A DNA stretch of 64,000 nucleotides, taken from Zingiber officinale (Eukaryota > Streptophyta > Magnoliopsida > Zingiberales > Zingiberaceae). The stretch lies in assembly GCF_018446385.1 (NCBI RefSeq), contig NC_055987.1, positions 33,553,202 to 33,617,201 of the forward strand, written 5' to 3'. The first letter of the stretch is position 1. The number at the start of each line of letters is the position of its first letter. Positions 22,303 through 31,780 of this stretch are shown here, in pieces. Position numbers and translations under genes: made by a program. The notes under the pieces were generated by a model. That model saw only the letters and a list, made by a program, of their open reading frames with translations, was not told the origin of the DNA and searched no databases.

Positions 22303-23960
22303 TGTTAGGACCGAAATGTAGCTAGAGGGGGGATGAATAGCTCGACATGATCTCATGCTCGTCGTTGCTTGCTTCTTGTGATGAAATGCAGCGGAAAATA
22401 CAAAGAAACAAACACAACGCTAACACTAGGGATTTACTTGGTATCCACCTCAAGAAGAGGTGACTAGTCCAAGGATCCACACACTCACGCACTCTCCACT
22501 ATGTAAACACTCCTTTTCGGTAACTACCGAGGGCGGAGAAGCCCTACAATACTCTCAATACAACAAGAAACAAAGAGAAGCAAATACAAGGGAAAGCTTA
22601 CACGGTTTACACAAGAAACCCTGACCCTAGCTTCTTCTTCTTGTTATAGATCCGCCTCTTGACTTGGAAATGCCTCTAAGACCCTTCAAGATCTGGCAGT
22701 GAGAACTCTGTGGAGAAGCTCTGGAATCGCTGTGAAGATCGGAGCTGAACAGTGCAAGTGTTGGCGAAGAAAGAGCTCGACAACGACTATATCCTGCGCC
22801 AACGGTCGGATCTCAATCGATTGGATTGCTCCCAATCGATTGGGGAGGCTTTGGATCAATCGGTCGATCGATCCAGAGCGCCTCTGTGCTCTCGGGAATT
22901 GCCTGGATCGATTGACCGATCGATCTAGGGCTTATCGCGCGCAATCGCAGCTCCCAATCGATTGGTCGATCGATTGGAGGCTCCCAATCAATCGACCGAT
23001 CGATTGGGAGGCTTTCTGTGCGATCAACGATTCTCCCAATCGATCCACCAATCGATTGGGAGAAGGCTTGTCACAGGGACTCGCCCAATCGATCGGCTGA
23101 TTGACCAACACTCGCGATTGGGCATGAGCCAATCGATCGGCTGATCAACCAGCTCCTTGTTTTTGCCCAAAACCAAGTCCAAAGTCCCCTAAACCAACAT
23201 CCGGTCAACCATGACCTGTTGGTACATCATGCCTAGCATCTGGTCACCCTTGACCTGCTAGGACTCCCTTACCAAGTGTTCGGTCAATCCCTTTGAATCA
23301 CTTGGACTTCCACCAGATGTCTGGTCAACCTTGACCCATCTGGATTTTCTCGTGCCAAGTATCCGGTCAATCCCTTTGACCTACTTGGACTTCCCAACAC
23401 CAAATGTCCGATTAACCTTGATCCATCTGGATTTTCCTTGCCTGGCTTCACTCACCAGGACTTCCCTTCTGCCTAGCTTCACTCACTAGGACTTCACGTC
23501 TGCCTGGCTTCACTCACCAAGACTTTACGTCTGCTTAGATTCACTCACTAGGAATTCACGTCTGCCTTGCTTCACTCACCAGGACTTTCGCCTGGCTTCA
23601 CTCACCAGGATTTTCCACAACTGCCTAGCTTCACTCACTAGGACTTTTCTTCTGTATAGTTTCACTCACTAGGACTTTCCTTCTGCCTAGCTTCACTCAC
23701 TAGGACTTTCCTTCTGCCTACTTTCACTCACTAGGACTTTCACCTGGCTTCACTCACCAGGATTTTCCAGTCAAGTATCCAGTCAACCCTGACCTACTCG
23801 ACTCTCCTTCACAATCTCCCCACATGAATAATTGCACCTGCAATCTCCATGTATTATCTGTATTGTCAAACATCAAAACTCAAACATTAAGACTCGAGCT
23901 TAAACCAATTCAAGCTCAGTCAACCAGATCAACCTTGACCTAGGGAATATTGCACCAACA
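22303..23960 (-). repeat. 5' LTR of element E (1658 bp)
   Basis: Same order of parts as 16482-18106: TGTTAGGACC end, palindrome cluster (22808-23150), large hairpins, small-hairpin array (23440-23765) and CACCAACA end. The main differences are the short G run (6 bases here, 17 in the partner), scattered substitutions, and an extra hairpin-array unit or two. Confidence 0.9.
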
Positions 23961-24668
23961 CAGGGCACCCTGGTTGTGACGTAGTCGAGCCAACCAACGA
24001 ACTCCACGTGGCACAACTACATTGGGGATAAAACTTTGCCTCTGGGCGCCCGGGTACCTCTCGGGCGCCCAGGTACCTTCCGGGCGCTCGGACCTTGATT
24101 TCCAACAGCTTCCTTCCTACAGAAAAATATTAGTCCGAGGCACTTATATCTCCTGCAAAACATATTATTAGCACAGTTCATAGTTTAACAGAAAGAGTAT
24201 TAATTAGATTTCGTCTCTCCGAGACCGAAATCTAGTCAAGATCTCGACTTAGAGTTCTGAAATGGTTCTAAGTCGGATCAGCGCCTAAGTTCCCTTCCCA
24301 GGAATGCATCCTCACAATCACTCCCCTCCAGTGACTTACCTTTACTTACTTGTCAGACGTTAGGTCATCCCTTCGACTCGTCTGGACTTCGTGTCAGCTA
24401 TCCGGTCAGTCCGTCGACCTAGTTGGACTTCGTGTCAAATGTCCGGTCAGCCCGTCGACCCGTTTGGACTTCGTGTCAGCTATCCGATCAGCCCTTCGAC
24501 CTAGCTGGGCTTCGTGCCAGACATCATGTCAGCCCGTCGACCTGTTTGGACTTCTCCTGCATACTCGGTTAGAGTGTTAGATAACAACAAAACTAACTTA
24601 ACATATTTTGTCATTCATCAAAACCTGGGTTAGACCGTTAGTGCTAATCGCACCAACAGATACCACTT

Positions 24669-25610
24669 ATTGGATCAAGTCACACATGAGAGGGGGTGAA
24701 TCACGTGGTTTTGGAAACTTGTTCTTTTTGAAATTTAGAAGATAAATATGTAGCAGAAAACTAAAAAGAAAGAGAACACAAAAAAATACGGTCGATTTTA
24801 CTTGGTTCGGAGCTTTCGGTGACTCCTAATTCAAGACTCAGATCTCGCGGACCTATCAATGAATAATCCACTAAAATATCTCTTCCAGTACCTCTAGAAG
24901 AGGGAATCGAGTACAAAAAATTTAGGTGAAGTGTAACACGCTACACTTCCCTTTTTCAATAATTAAGTACAAAATAACTTTATTACCAACACGTAGGGAT
25001 CAATGTGAGCGCGCTCTTGTGTCGGTGTCAGTCTTCCACCCACAATCAGAAGTCCTCGGAGCATTCATCGGGTGCAGCAGCTTCACAGCAGAGTTGTAGC
25101 AGGAAGTCGAAGCAGTCGGAACCTCGAATTGACGTGTAGTAGCTCGTATAGTAGTTGTTGAATGAAGCTTGATTGAGACTGCCTTATATAGGGCATGGAA
25201 GGTGCCTTCAATAGGCATTGAAGGTGCCTCCAATGGGTCAAATCTAATCCCAACTTCGCTGTGCCTTATCTGTGACGGGGTCCAAAATTTATCCCTTGGA
25301 AGGCTTTTTTCTCCTTTTGCCCTGCAAGTTGTGTTAATCCAAAATTAAAACATCTAACCTGCAAAATAAAGTTAGCACAGTGAAAAATAAGAAGTAGTAA
25401 TTAGCTCATGTCCTCCCAAGACCAAGAACTAGTTAAGGTCTTGGATTATGGATTCAAAATGGATCTAACCTAGACCGACATCTACTGTCCCTCAACCAGA
25501 ACACGTCCTCACTTAGTCACTCTCCTCCAGTGACTTACCTTTACTTACCAATTTGTTGTTGGTTGACTAGCCTCTTGACCCACCAGGTCTTCATGCCACT
25601 TGTCCGACCC
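24669..25610 (-). repeat. Inverted, truncated LTR of family C
   Basis: Reads on the minus strand as the 3' three quarters of the LTR found in plus orientation at 26136-35061. The partial primer site GATACCACT (24659-24667) sits at its left edge. The match breaks after CTTGTCCGACCC near 25610, so the first 220 or so bases of the LTR are missing. Shared landmarks include the GGTTCGGAGC...GACTCCTA motif, the AGTGTAACACGCTACACTTC inverted repeat (24930-24950) and the AGGCGCC-type palindrome words near 25200. Confidence 0.75.
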
Positions 25611-26135
25611 ACTATTATTTTTTTATAGAAGTACTTTTCAAAATTACTATTATACTATTACCTTGAAAGTTTCTTCAAAACTATTTGAAATTTAAACTTT
25701 ATAGTTAGTTTTGTGAAAGTTATCTTTCAAAACCTAGTATAAAAATTCTAAACATTCCTTGCACAAAGTTCTGATATTTTTATATAAAATACAAGTGTTT
25801 TGATGAAATTTTTTTTAAGGTTTATAAAACTCTTTTAACTCCTTTCCCCAATAATCTTGAAAGTTTTTTTTTGTTGAAAAATTTTATTATTCTCACTTAT
25901 TACTTTACTTATCACACATTTTTTCTGTTATCTACTCATTTTTTCTTTATGAATGTCAAAGGAGAGGGTTAGGGGTTAAGTTAGAAAATAAACGAAAGAA
26001 TAACTTTACTCCAAAAATGATAAAGAGAAACTAAACTAACTATCTCTTTTTTTTGGCTTCTCTTAGAATAATTTTGTGTGTATTTTATTTTTCCTAACTT
26101 AACCTAGGTTGTCATTGTATCAAAAATGGAGAGAC
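25611..26135 (+). other. Family C interior fragment
   Basis: AT-rich non-coding sequence ending in the purine-rich ATCAAAAATGGAGAGAC just before the plus-strand LTR at 26136. It resembles the 3' untranslated interior of Sirevirus-like elements (compare 5384-5530 inverted). No ORF is present. Confidence 0.5.
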
Positions 26136-26729
26136 TGTTGGTGCAGTTTGCACTAACGGTCTAACTCAGGTTTTGATGAATAACAAGTGAGTTAAGTTAG
26201 GTGTTTTGTGATCTAATTGTGTTATCAAATATGCAAGAATTGACAAGTCCAAAGGACCGGATACCAGGCTAAAATCCAGCTAGGTTCGCAGGACTGGATA
26301 ACTGGTGCGAAGTCCAAATAGGTTAATGGGCCGATTGGATGTCTGACAGAAAGTCCGGTTGGGTCTAAGGGACCGGACAACTGACATGAAAACCTGGTGG
26401 ATCAGAAGACTAGTCAACCAACTACAAGATGATAGGTAAAGGTAAGTCACTGGAGGAGAGTGACTTTGTGAGGACGTGTCTCGATTAAGGGACAATAGGC
26501 GTCGGTCCAGGTTAGGTATATTTTGGATCTCTAATCTGAGACCTTGACTAGTTCCTGGTCCTAGGAGGACAGGAGCTAATTACTACTTCTTATTTTTGTT
26601 GGTGCAGTAAGCATCCGACGATCGAACCTCAGTTTTGATAATGGCAAAGGGATTCAAAGTTAAGATTCCTTGTTATCTAACGTGGTTAAATAAGGTTTTA
26701 GGAAAGTCCTAACTGCGGTTAGGCAAGGG

Positions 26730-26950
26730 AAAATCCTAAGGGGGGGTAACCTTAGGTCCTAGGGGGTGGTAACCCTAGGTGAAGAAAAATCCTAAGGGGG
26801 GGTAACCTTAGGTCCTAGGGGGCGGTAACCCTAGGTGGAGGAAAATCCTTAGGGGCGGCAACCTTAGGTCCTAGGGGGTGGTAACCCTAGGTGGAGAAAA
26901 ACCGTAGGGGGCGGTAACCCTAGGTCCTAGGGGGCGGTAACCCTAGGCGG
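26730..26950 (+). repeat. 55-bp tandem repeat, four units (D 5' LTR)
   Basis: Each unit joins AAAATCCTAAGGGGGGGTAA, CCTTAGGTCCTAGGGGG and a GGTAACCCTAGG end. Units contain the self-complementary CCTAGG and the inverted pair CCTTAGG/CCTAAGG. The 3' LTR carries six units (33055-33387). Confidence 0.9.
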
Positions 26951-27450
26951 AAAGTCCAGTCGGTCTGGAGGACCGGACTGGCATCAGGTAATCTCTCCTG
27001 AGGGGAATAGGTGAGGACGTGTTCCCCGTAGAGGGAACAGTAGGCGTCGGGTCGACTTAGGGTTTCCGGTTGGAAATCCAAAGTCAGACCCGGACAGTCT
27101 GGAGACTGTCATAAACATTCTTTTATTATTCATACTGTTATTTTGTGCTAATTTTGTGTTGCAGGATATTGTTTGGGACTAACAAGTCTTGCAGGTACAA
27201 AATAAGGTAGTGAACAGTGTCTGAGGCGCCTCCATGGAGCTTGGTGGCGCCTCGGGTGCAAAGGATGAGCTGGCTGCGAAGCACCATTGGAGGCGCCTTG
27301 AAGAAGGCAAAGGCACCTTGGAAAGCGCCTTGAGTGAGGTTTAAGGCGCCTTGAATGGATGAAGTTCGACCAGATCAGATTTGATCCACGCGGAAGACCA
27401 AGCAGCATGGAGGCGCCTTGAACAGCCTTCAAGGCGCCTTGAACACCCTT

Positions 27451-27456
27451 TATAAA
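27451..27456 (+). promoter_or_regulatory. Probable TATA box of element D
   Basis: CCCTTTATAAAGGGG lies directly after the GGCGCC palindrome cluster, upstream of the R/U5 motif. The equivalent in the 3' LTR is CCCTTTATAAGGGG (about 33842-33856). Confidence 0.5.
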
Positions 27457-27864
27457 GGGGTTTCGACCAGCACTTCAAAACAACGAATATCAAGTGATCT
27501 CTCATCAACGTGCTGCTCCAAAAGACACTCCGAAGTGCTGCTACAAGTGCCCGACGACCCGAAACTTCAGATTTAGCATTTCTTGTTGTCGGTATAATAC
27601 TTATAGCTTTTAATTGTACTCATAATTGTAATCTTTTAACGAGCTTATAGTTGTTGCCCACCGGAAGCGATCAAGGATCGCGGGCCTTCGAGTAGGAGTC
27701 GTCACAGGCTCCGAACGAAGTAAATCTCTGTGTCCTTCTGTTTGTGTTTGTTTGTTTTTAATTCCGCTGCTTTAATTACTCTAACGCTGTTTTCGATTCC
27801 GATACGTACAAAATAGTCACGAGCGCTATTCACCCCCCCCTCTAGCGCGTCTCGATCCAACAAT

Positions 27865-27875
27865 TGGTATCAGAG
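27865..27875 (+). other. Primer-binding site (element D)
   Basis: TGGTATCAGAG lies two bases after the 5' LTR end and is complementary to the 3' end of initiator-Met tRNA. Confidence 0.9.
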
Positions 27876-28215
27876 TGGGGTCGCTTTGAACTGGTGCAAC
27901 CACCATTCAAGCATTTTTCGTGGCTTTGTCGTTTGTATAGGTTAAAAATAAAACCTTACGCCTTTCGTATTTTTTCCCTCCAAAACTGTTTTTGAAAAAT
28001 TAATTTTCATTTTTTCACCATTGGTTGGAATTAGCGAAACATTGCGTTTTCAAAAATTTGTGGTAATATTATTTTAATATTATTTTAATAATATTTTATT
28101 ATTTTTTTCTCAAAATTCCTGAATTACTATCTTTATTTCTCTCCCGCACTACTAATCCAAGACTAAGTCTTGAACAAGCTTTATTGTGTTTATTTTGCGA
28201 GATTGTGTTTCTAAA

Positions 28216-28863
28216 ATGGCCCATCAAGAAGGCTACAACACTGCTCGCCCACCGCTCTTCTCCGGAGATGATTTCGGAGATTGGAAGGGTCGGATGGAGG
28301 CGTATCTCCAGACTCACTTTGAAGTCTGGATGATCGTCAAAACCGGGCTTCACCTGCCAACTGACGGTGTCGGCAAGCCACTACCGTACGAGAACTGGGA
28401 CGCAAACCTTATCAAAAAGGTAGAAGCAAACGCAAAAGCAGCGTATACACTTCAGTGTCGTACCGGCCCATTCTCAAGCGCCAAGGAGCTGTGGGAGAAT
28501 CTGATTGAGCTTCACGAAGGTATGTCAAACACAAGTAAGCATGATTTAAATGATTTATTTGAATTGGATGAGCAGAATGATACTACTTCGGCCGAGGAAG
28601 GTATTACGATGGTTGTAGGTACAAGTAAGACACAGAAACATATGTTGAAAGCAACCTGGTCTGAGTCATCAGATGAATCCGGATCCGTTGAAGAGCAACC
28701 GAGCCTTCTCGCTCTACCAGTACTAGCGAACATTATCGACACCGAGTCCGAGTTCGAGTCCGATTCAGAGACCGAGAGCGAATTAGACACCGAGTCCGAG
28801 CGAAGCCACGGATCCGCATTCGTTTCCGAAGGACCAAACCCACTGAAGTGCTTTAATGTCTAG
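28216..28863 (+). CDS. Shortened Copia gag without zinc knuckle (element D)
   Basis: An open frame of 215 codons from the ATG at 28216 (an earlier frame-compatible start at 28186 is non-ATG). It begins with the Sirevirus gag signature PPLFSGDDFGDWKGRMEAYL and has AKELWENLIELHEGMSN. After that point it jumps to text matching residues much further along gag in A and B (DLNDLFELDEQND, then KATWSESSDE). Relative to them, two interior parts are missing: most of the helical region, and the basic/zinc-knuckle segment. Both deletions keep the frame. The C-terminal part is acidic (ESEFESDSETESELDTESE). It ends in TAG overlapping the next start. Whether it makes a working particle protein is unknown. 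Confidence 0.75.
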   Translation: MAHQEGYNTARPPLFSGDDFGDWKGRMEAYLQTHFEVWMIVKTGLHLPTDGVGKPLPYENWDANLIKKVEANAKAAYTLQCRTGPFSSAKELWENLIELHEGMSNTSKHDLNDLFELDEQNDTTSAEEGITMVVGTSKTQKHMLKATWSESSDESGSVEEQPSLLALPVLANIIDTESEFESDSETESELDTESERSHGSAFVSEGPNPLKCFNV

Positions 28864-29398
28864 TATTAACTTAGATGACTCGCAAAATTTAATTCCATAC
28901 TTGCTTAAAAAATTGGCTAAATCCAACGTCCGGGTTAAGTCGCTCCAAAAGGAGGTAACAACCCTTAAGGAAGCGACTGACTCGAGTTCTTTAACTGAGT
29001 CAGTTCAAATTAGAAGTTCAACTCAAGTCCAACAACTTGAGGAAGAAAATTCCAATCTGAAAGCTCAAATTAAAGAACTCAAGAACACATTGGAACGGTT
29101 CACCTTGGGTTCCAAGAATCTGGATCTGATTCTTGGAAAACAGCGAGCCGTTTACAACAAAGCCGGAGTTGGATTTAAGACCAAAACGAAATACAAATCG
29201 TATTTATCATTAGTTAATAGAAATAATATAAAGGTAGTCCAAGCATGGGTACCTAAGTCCAACTTGGTCAATCAAGTTGGACTTGGTCAATATTGGGTCC
29301 CGAAGGATCAAATACACTACCTCGATAGACCATATCGAGGCTATGATCCAGGGGGAGCAAAAAGAAAAATAATCTTAAAAATTTTTAAAATTAATTAA
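28856..29398 (+). CDS. Coiled-coil gag tail as a separate ORF (element D)
   Basis: A 180-codon open frame whose ATG overlaps the stop of the preceding frame in ATGTCTAG. It is homologous to the C-terminal coiled coil of gag in A (2574-2900) and B (about 14160-14700). It has long heptad-like helices (VRVKSLQKEVTTLKEA; QLEEENSNLKAQIKELKNTL), then LDLILGKQRAVYNKAGVGFK and VQAWVPKSNL. In B the corresponding region appears to continue in the gag frame (apart from stops), so in D it has become a separate overlapping frame by a shift. It could be expressed by frameshifting or reinitiation; this is inference. Confidence 0.7.
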   Translation: MSSINLDDSQNLIPYLLKKLAKSNVRVKSLQKEVTTLKEATDSSSLTESVQIRSSTQVQQLEEENSNLKAQIKELKNTLERFTLGSKNLDLILGKQRAVYNKAGVGFKTKTKYKSYLSLVNRNNIKVVQAWVPKSNLVNQVGLGQYWVPKDQIHYLDRPYRGYDPGGAKRKIILKIFKIN

Positions 29399-29605
29399 AA
29401 ATTCAAAATTAAATTCAAAATTCAAAATTTGAAATTTAAAATTCAAAATTAAATTTAAAATTCAAAATTAAATTCAAATTTTGAAATTTGAAATTTGAAA
29501 TTTGAAATTTGAAATTCAAAATCAAATTAAAAATTTGAAATTAAATTATAAATTCAAAATTCAAAAATCAAAATCAAATTAAAAATTTGAAATTAAATCA
29601 TAGAT
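29395..29605. repeat. AT-rich repeat 1 of element D
   Basis: Simple array of AAATTCAAAATT, AAATTTGAAATT and similar words right after the coiled-coil ORF. It is locally palindromic (TTGAAATTTGAAATTTGAAA and its complement both occur). Confidence 0.85.
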
Positions 29606-29609
29606 GGAG

Positions 29610-30140
29610 GATCCAGAATAGCTGGCACCCCCCACTGAACTACCCGACAGGGTAACTGAACTTAATCTACCCGAAATGGGTAAAACAAGAGTAGATTACC
29701 CGGCAGGGTAATTAAGGTTAGATTAAAATAGGTTAGGTTTAACTTAACCAACGGTACTGGTGAAATTTTTGGATGATAGTACGTTAGGGAAGCTTGGGCA
29801 TCGCATGTCTAGGAAGATATGGCTTCGACCTGGTGCATTTGGCCAAGTGGAACTGACCGAAGCTACCCTTAAATGGATCCTAACTAGTTAGACCAAAGTT
29901 TAGTATTAAGTTCAATGAGTAGGACTATTTGGAAAACCTCGAAGGCATGGTTACTTTAATGAGCTCCTTGTGACTCACCATAGCCCAGAAGTTTATCCAA
30001 AGAATGCTTACTTGTTGAACCCAAAGCTAAACCTGAATCTAACACAAAGTTAAACCAAACCCATAAATTGAACCTCAATTCATCTCACTAAAATTATAGT
30101 ATTCCCTTATTGAAAATTTAGATCGGGTGAGATGACTAAG
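29610..30140 (+). other. Conserved non-coding block (element D)
   Basis: Plus-strand homologue of 1798-2270 and 13618-14110. It shares GATGATAGTACGTTAGGGAA, GGTGCATTTGG, GACTCACCATAGCCCAGAAG and GATCGGGTGAGATGA. A CTACCCGACAGGGTAA / TACCCGGCAGGGTAA pair is at 29640-29712. All frames contain stops. Confidence 0.7.
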
Positions 30141-30149
30141 TAATTAAAA

Positions 30150-31780
30150 TCAACCTGATAATTAATTCAAATTCAAATTAATTTCAAAGTTATTTTAAAA
30201 CTTAATTTCAAAATCTTTTAAAATTTAAATTCAAAATTATTTCAAAATTCTTTTAAAAATTATTTGAAAAATCTTCTCAAAATCATTTCAAAATCCTTTA
30301 AAATTCTTTTAAATTTATTTGAAAAATCTTTTCAAAATCATTTTAAATTTTAAAATTCTTTTAAAAATTATTTGAAAAATCTTTTCAAAATCATTTCAAA
30401 ATCCTTTAAAATTCTTTTAAAATTTATTTGAAAAATCTTTTCAAAATCATTTCAAAATCTTTAAAACTTAATTTCAATATTCTTTTAAAATTTATTTGAA
30501 AAATCTTTTCAAAATCATTTCAAAATTTTAAAACTTAATTTCAAAATTATTTTAAAATTTATTTGAAAAATCTTTTCAAAATCTTTAAAACTTAATTTCA
30601 AAATTCCCTTAAAATTTATTTGAAAAATATTTTCAAAATCATTTCAAAATCTCTAAAACTAAATTTCAAAATTCTTTTAAAATTTATTTGAAAAATATTT
30701 TCAAAATCTCTAAAACTGAATTTCAAAATTCTTTTAAAATTTATTTGAAAAATCTTTTCAAAATCTTCAAAACTTAATTTCAAAATTCTTTTAAAATTTA
30801 TTTGAAAAATCTTTTCAAAATCATTTCAAAATCTCTAAAACTGAATTTCAAAATTCTTTTAAAATTTATTTGAAAAATCTTTTCACAATCATTTCAAAAT
30901 CTTCAAAACTTAATTTCAAAATTCTTTTAAAATTTATTTGAAAAATCTTTTCAAAATCTTTAAAACTTAATTTCAAAATTCTTTTAAAATTTATTTGAAA
31001 AATCTTTTCAAAATCATTTCAAAATCTTTAAAACTTAATTTCAAAATCTTTTTAAAACTTAATTTCAAAATCTTTTTAACTTAATTTCAAAATCATTTTA
31101 AACTTATTTTCAAAATCTTTTCAAAATTAATTTCAAAATTATTTAAAAATCTTGTCAAAATTAAATTCAAAAATCATTTTAAAATCTTTTCAAAACTCAA
31201 TTTCAAAATGTTTATAAAAATTAATTTCAAAATCCTTTCAAAATTAATTTCAAAATTATTTAAAAAACTTTTCAAAATTAATTTCAAAATTATTTAAAAA
31301 ATTTTTCAAAATTAATTTCAAAATTTTTAAAACTTAATTTCAAAATATTTTTAAAACTTAATTTCAAAATCTTTAAAACTTGATTTCAAAATTATTTTAA
31401 AATTTATTTGAAAAATCTTTTCAAAATCATTTCAAATTCTTTAAAACTTAATTTCAAAATTCTTTTAAAATTTATTTGAAATCATTTAAAAATTATTAGA
31501 AAAATCTTTGAAAATTATTTTAAAAAAAATCTTTTAAAACTTAATTATTTGAAGAATCTTGTAAAAATCTCTTAAAACTTAAAAGTTATTTGTAAAATCA
31601 TTAGAAAAATGATCATTTCAAAATCATTTGAAAAATCCCTTGAAAAATTAATTTCAAAATTATTTCAAAACTACTTAAAAAATTATTTGAAAAATCATTT
31701 GTAATATCCTCTAAAAAATTAATTTCAAAACCCTTTTCAGAAGTTATTAAATTCTTTGAAATTCTAAACTCAATTAATTT
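30150..31780. repeat. 1.6-kb AT-rich tandem array of element D
   Basis: Degenerate tandem array with a dominant 55-70-bp period. The recurring core is TTTGAAAAATCTTTTCAAAA, itself an imperfect inverted repeat, joined to CATTTCAAAATC and CTTAATTTCAAAATTC. At least a dozen units are evident between 30230 and 31440. It occupies the position where pol begins in element B. No protein is encoded. Confidence 0.9.

Larger units (their letters stand above)
16477..23965 (-). mobile_element. Element E: gag-only LTR retrotransposon
   Basis: The complete element at 16482-23960 (7479 bp) is flanked by the duplication CAGGG (16477-16481 and 23961-23965). LTRs are 16482-18106 and 22303-23960. On the minus strand it has a primer site TGGTATCAGAGC (22289-22300) and a polypurine tract ATCAAAAAAGGGGAGAT (18107-18123). 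The 4.2-kb interior encodes only gag; I find no protease, integrase, reverse transcriptase or RNase H. It must have moved with enzymes supplied in trans, probably from a Sirevirus. Element F (59602 onward) is related. Confidence 0.9.
4317..24658 (-). mobile_element. Element B: full-length Sirevirus-like Copia, twice interrupted
   Basis: Minus-strand element bounded by the LTR at 4317-5383 (3') and the split LTR at 16089-24658 (5'). It contains a primer site, gag, gag-pre-integrase, integrase and reverse transcriptase/RNase H in Copia order. Removing the solo LTR (6624-9985), element E (16482-23960) and one copy of each target duplication leaves about 9.5 kb, a usual Sirevirus length. The next five bases on the right (GATAC, 24659-24663) are candidate target duplication, but the matching left flank lies outside the window because A shares the left LTR. 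Gag and pol are broken by several stops, so the element is not autonomous now. Confidence 0.9.
16089..24658 (-). repeat. 5' LTR of element B, split by element E
   Basis: The LTR pieces are 16089-16481 and 23961-24658, together about 1.09 kb once one CAGGG is removed. They align end to end with 4317-5383: TGTTGGATC at the left, CACCAACA at the right. The break is between CTTTCAGGG and CACCCTGG, inside the palindrome-rich U3. The hairpin array in the right piece (about 24345-24560) is more decayed than its partner at 5077-5274. Confidence 0.9.
26597..27862 (+). repeat. 5' LTR of element D (1266 bp)
   Basis: Starts TGTTGGTGCAG and ends GATCCAACA, directly followed by the primer site. U3 has four tandem units of a 55-bp repeat (26730-26950), a GTCCAGTCGG/CCGGACTGG hairpin (26955-26982), GGCGCC palindromes (27218-27440) and a TATA box (27451-27456). 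The conserved R/U5 motif is at 27681-27727. Confidence 0.92.
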
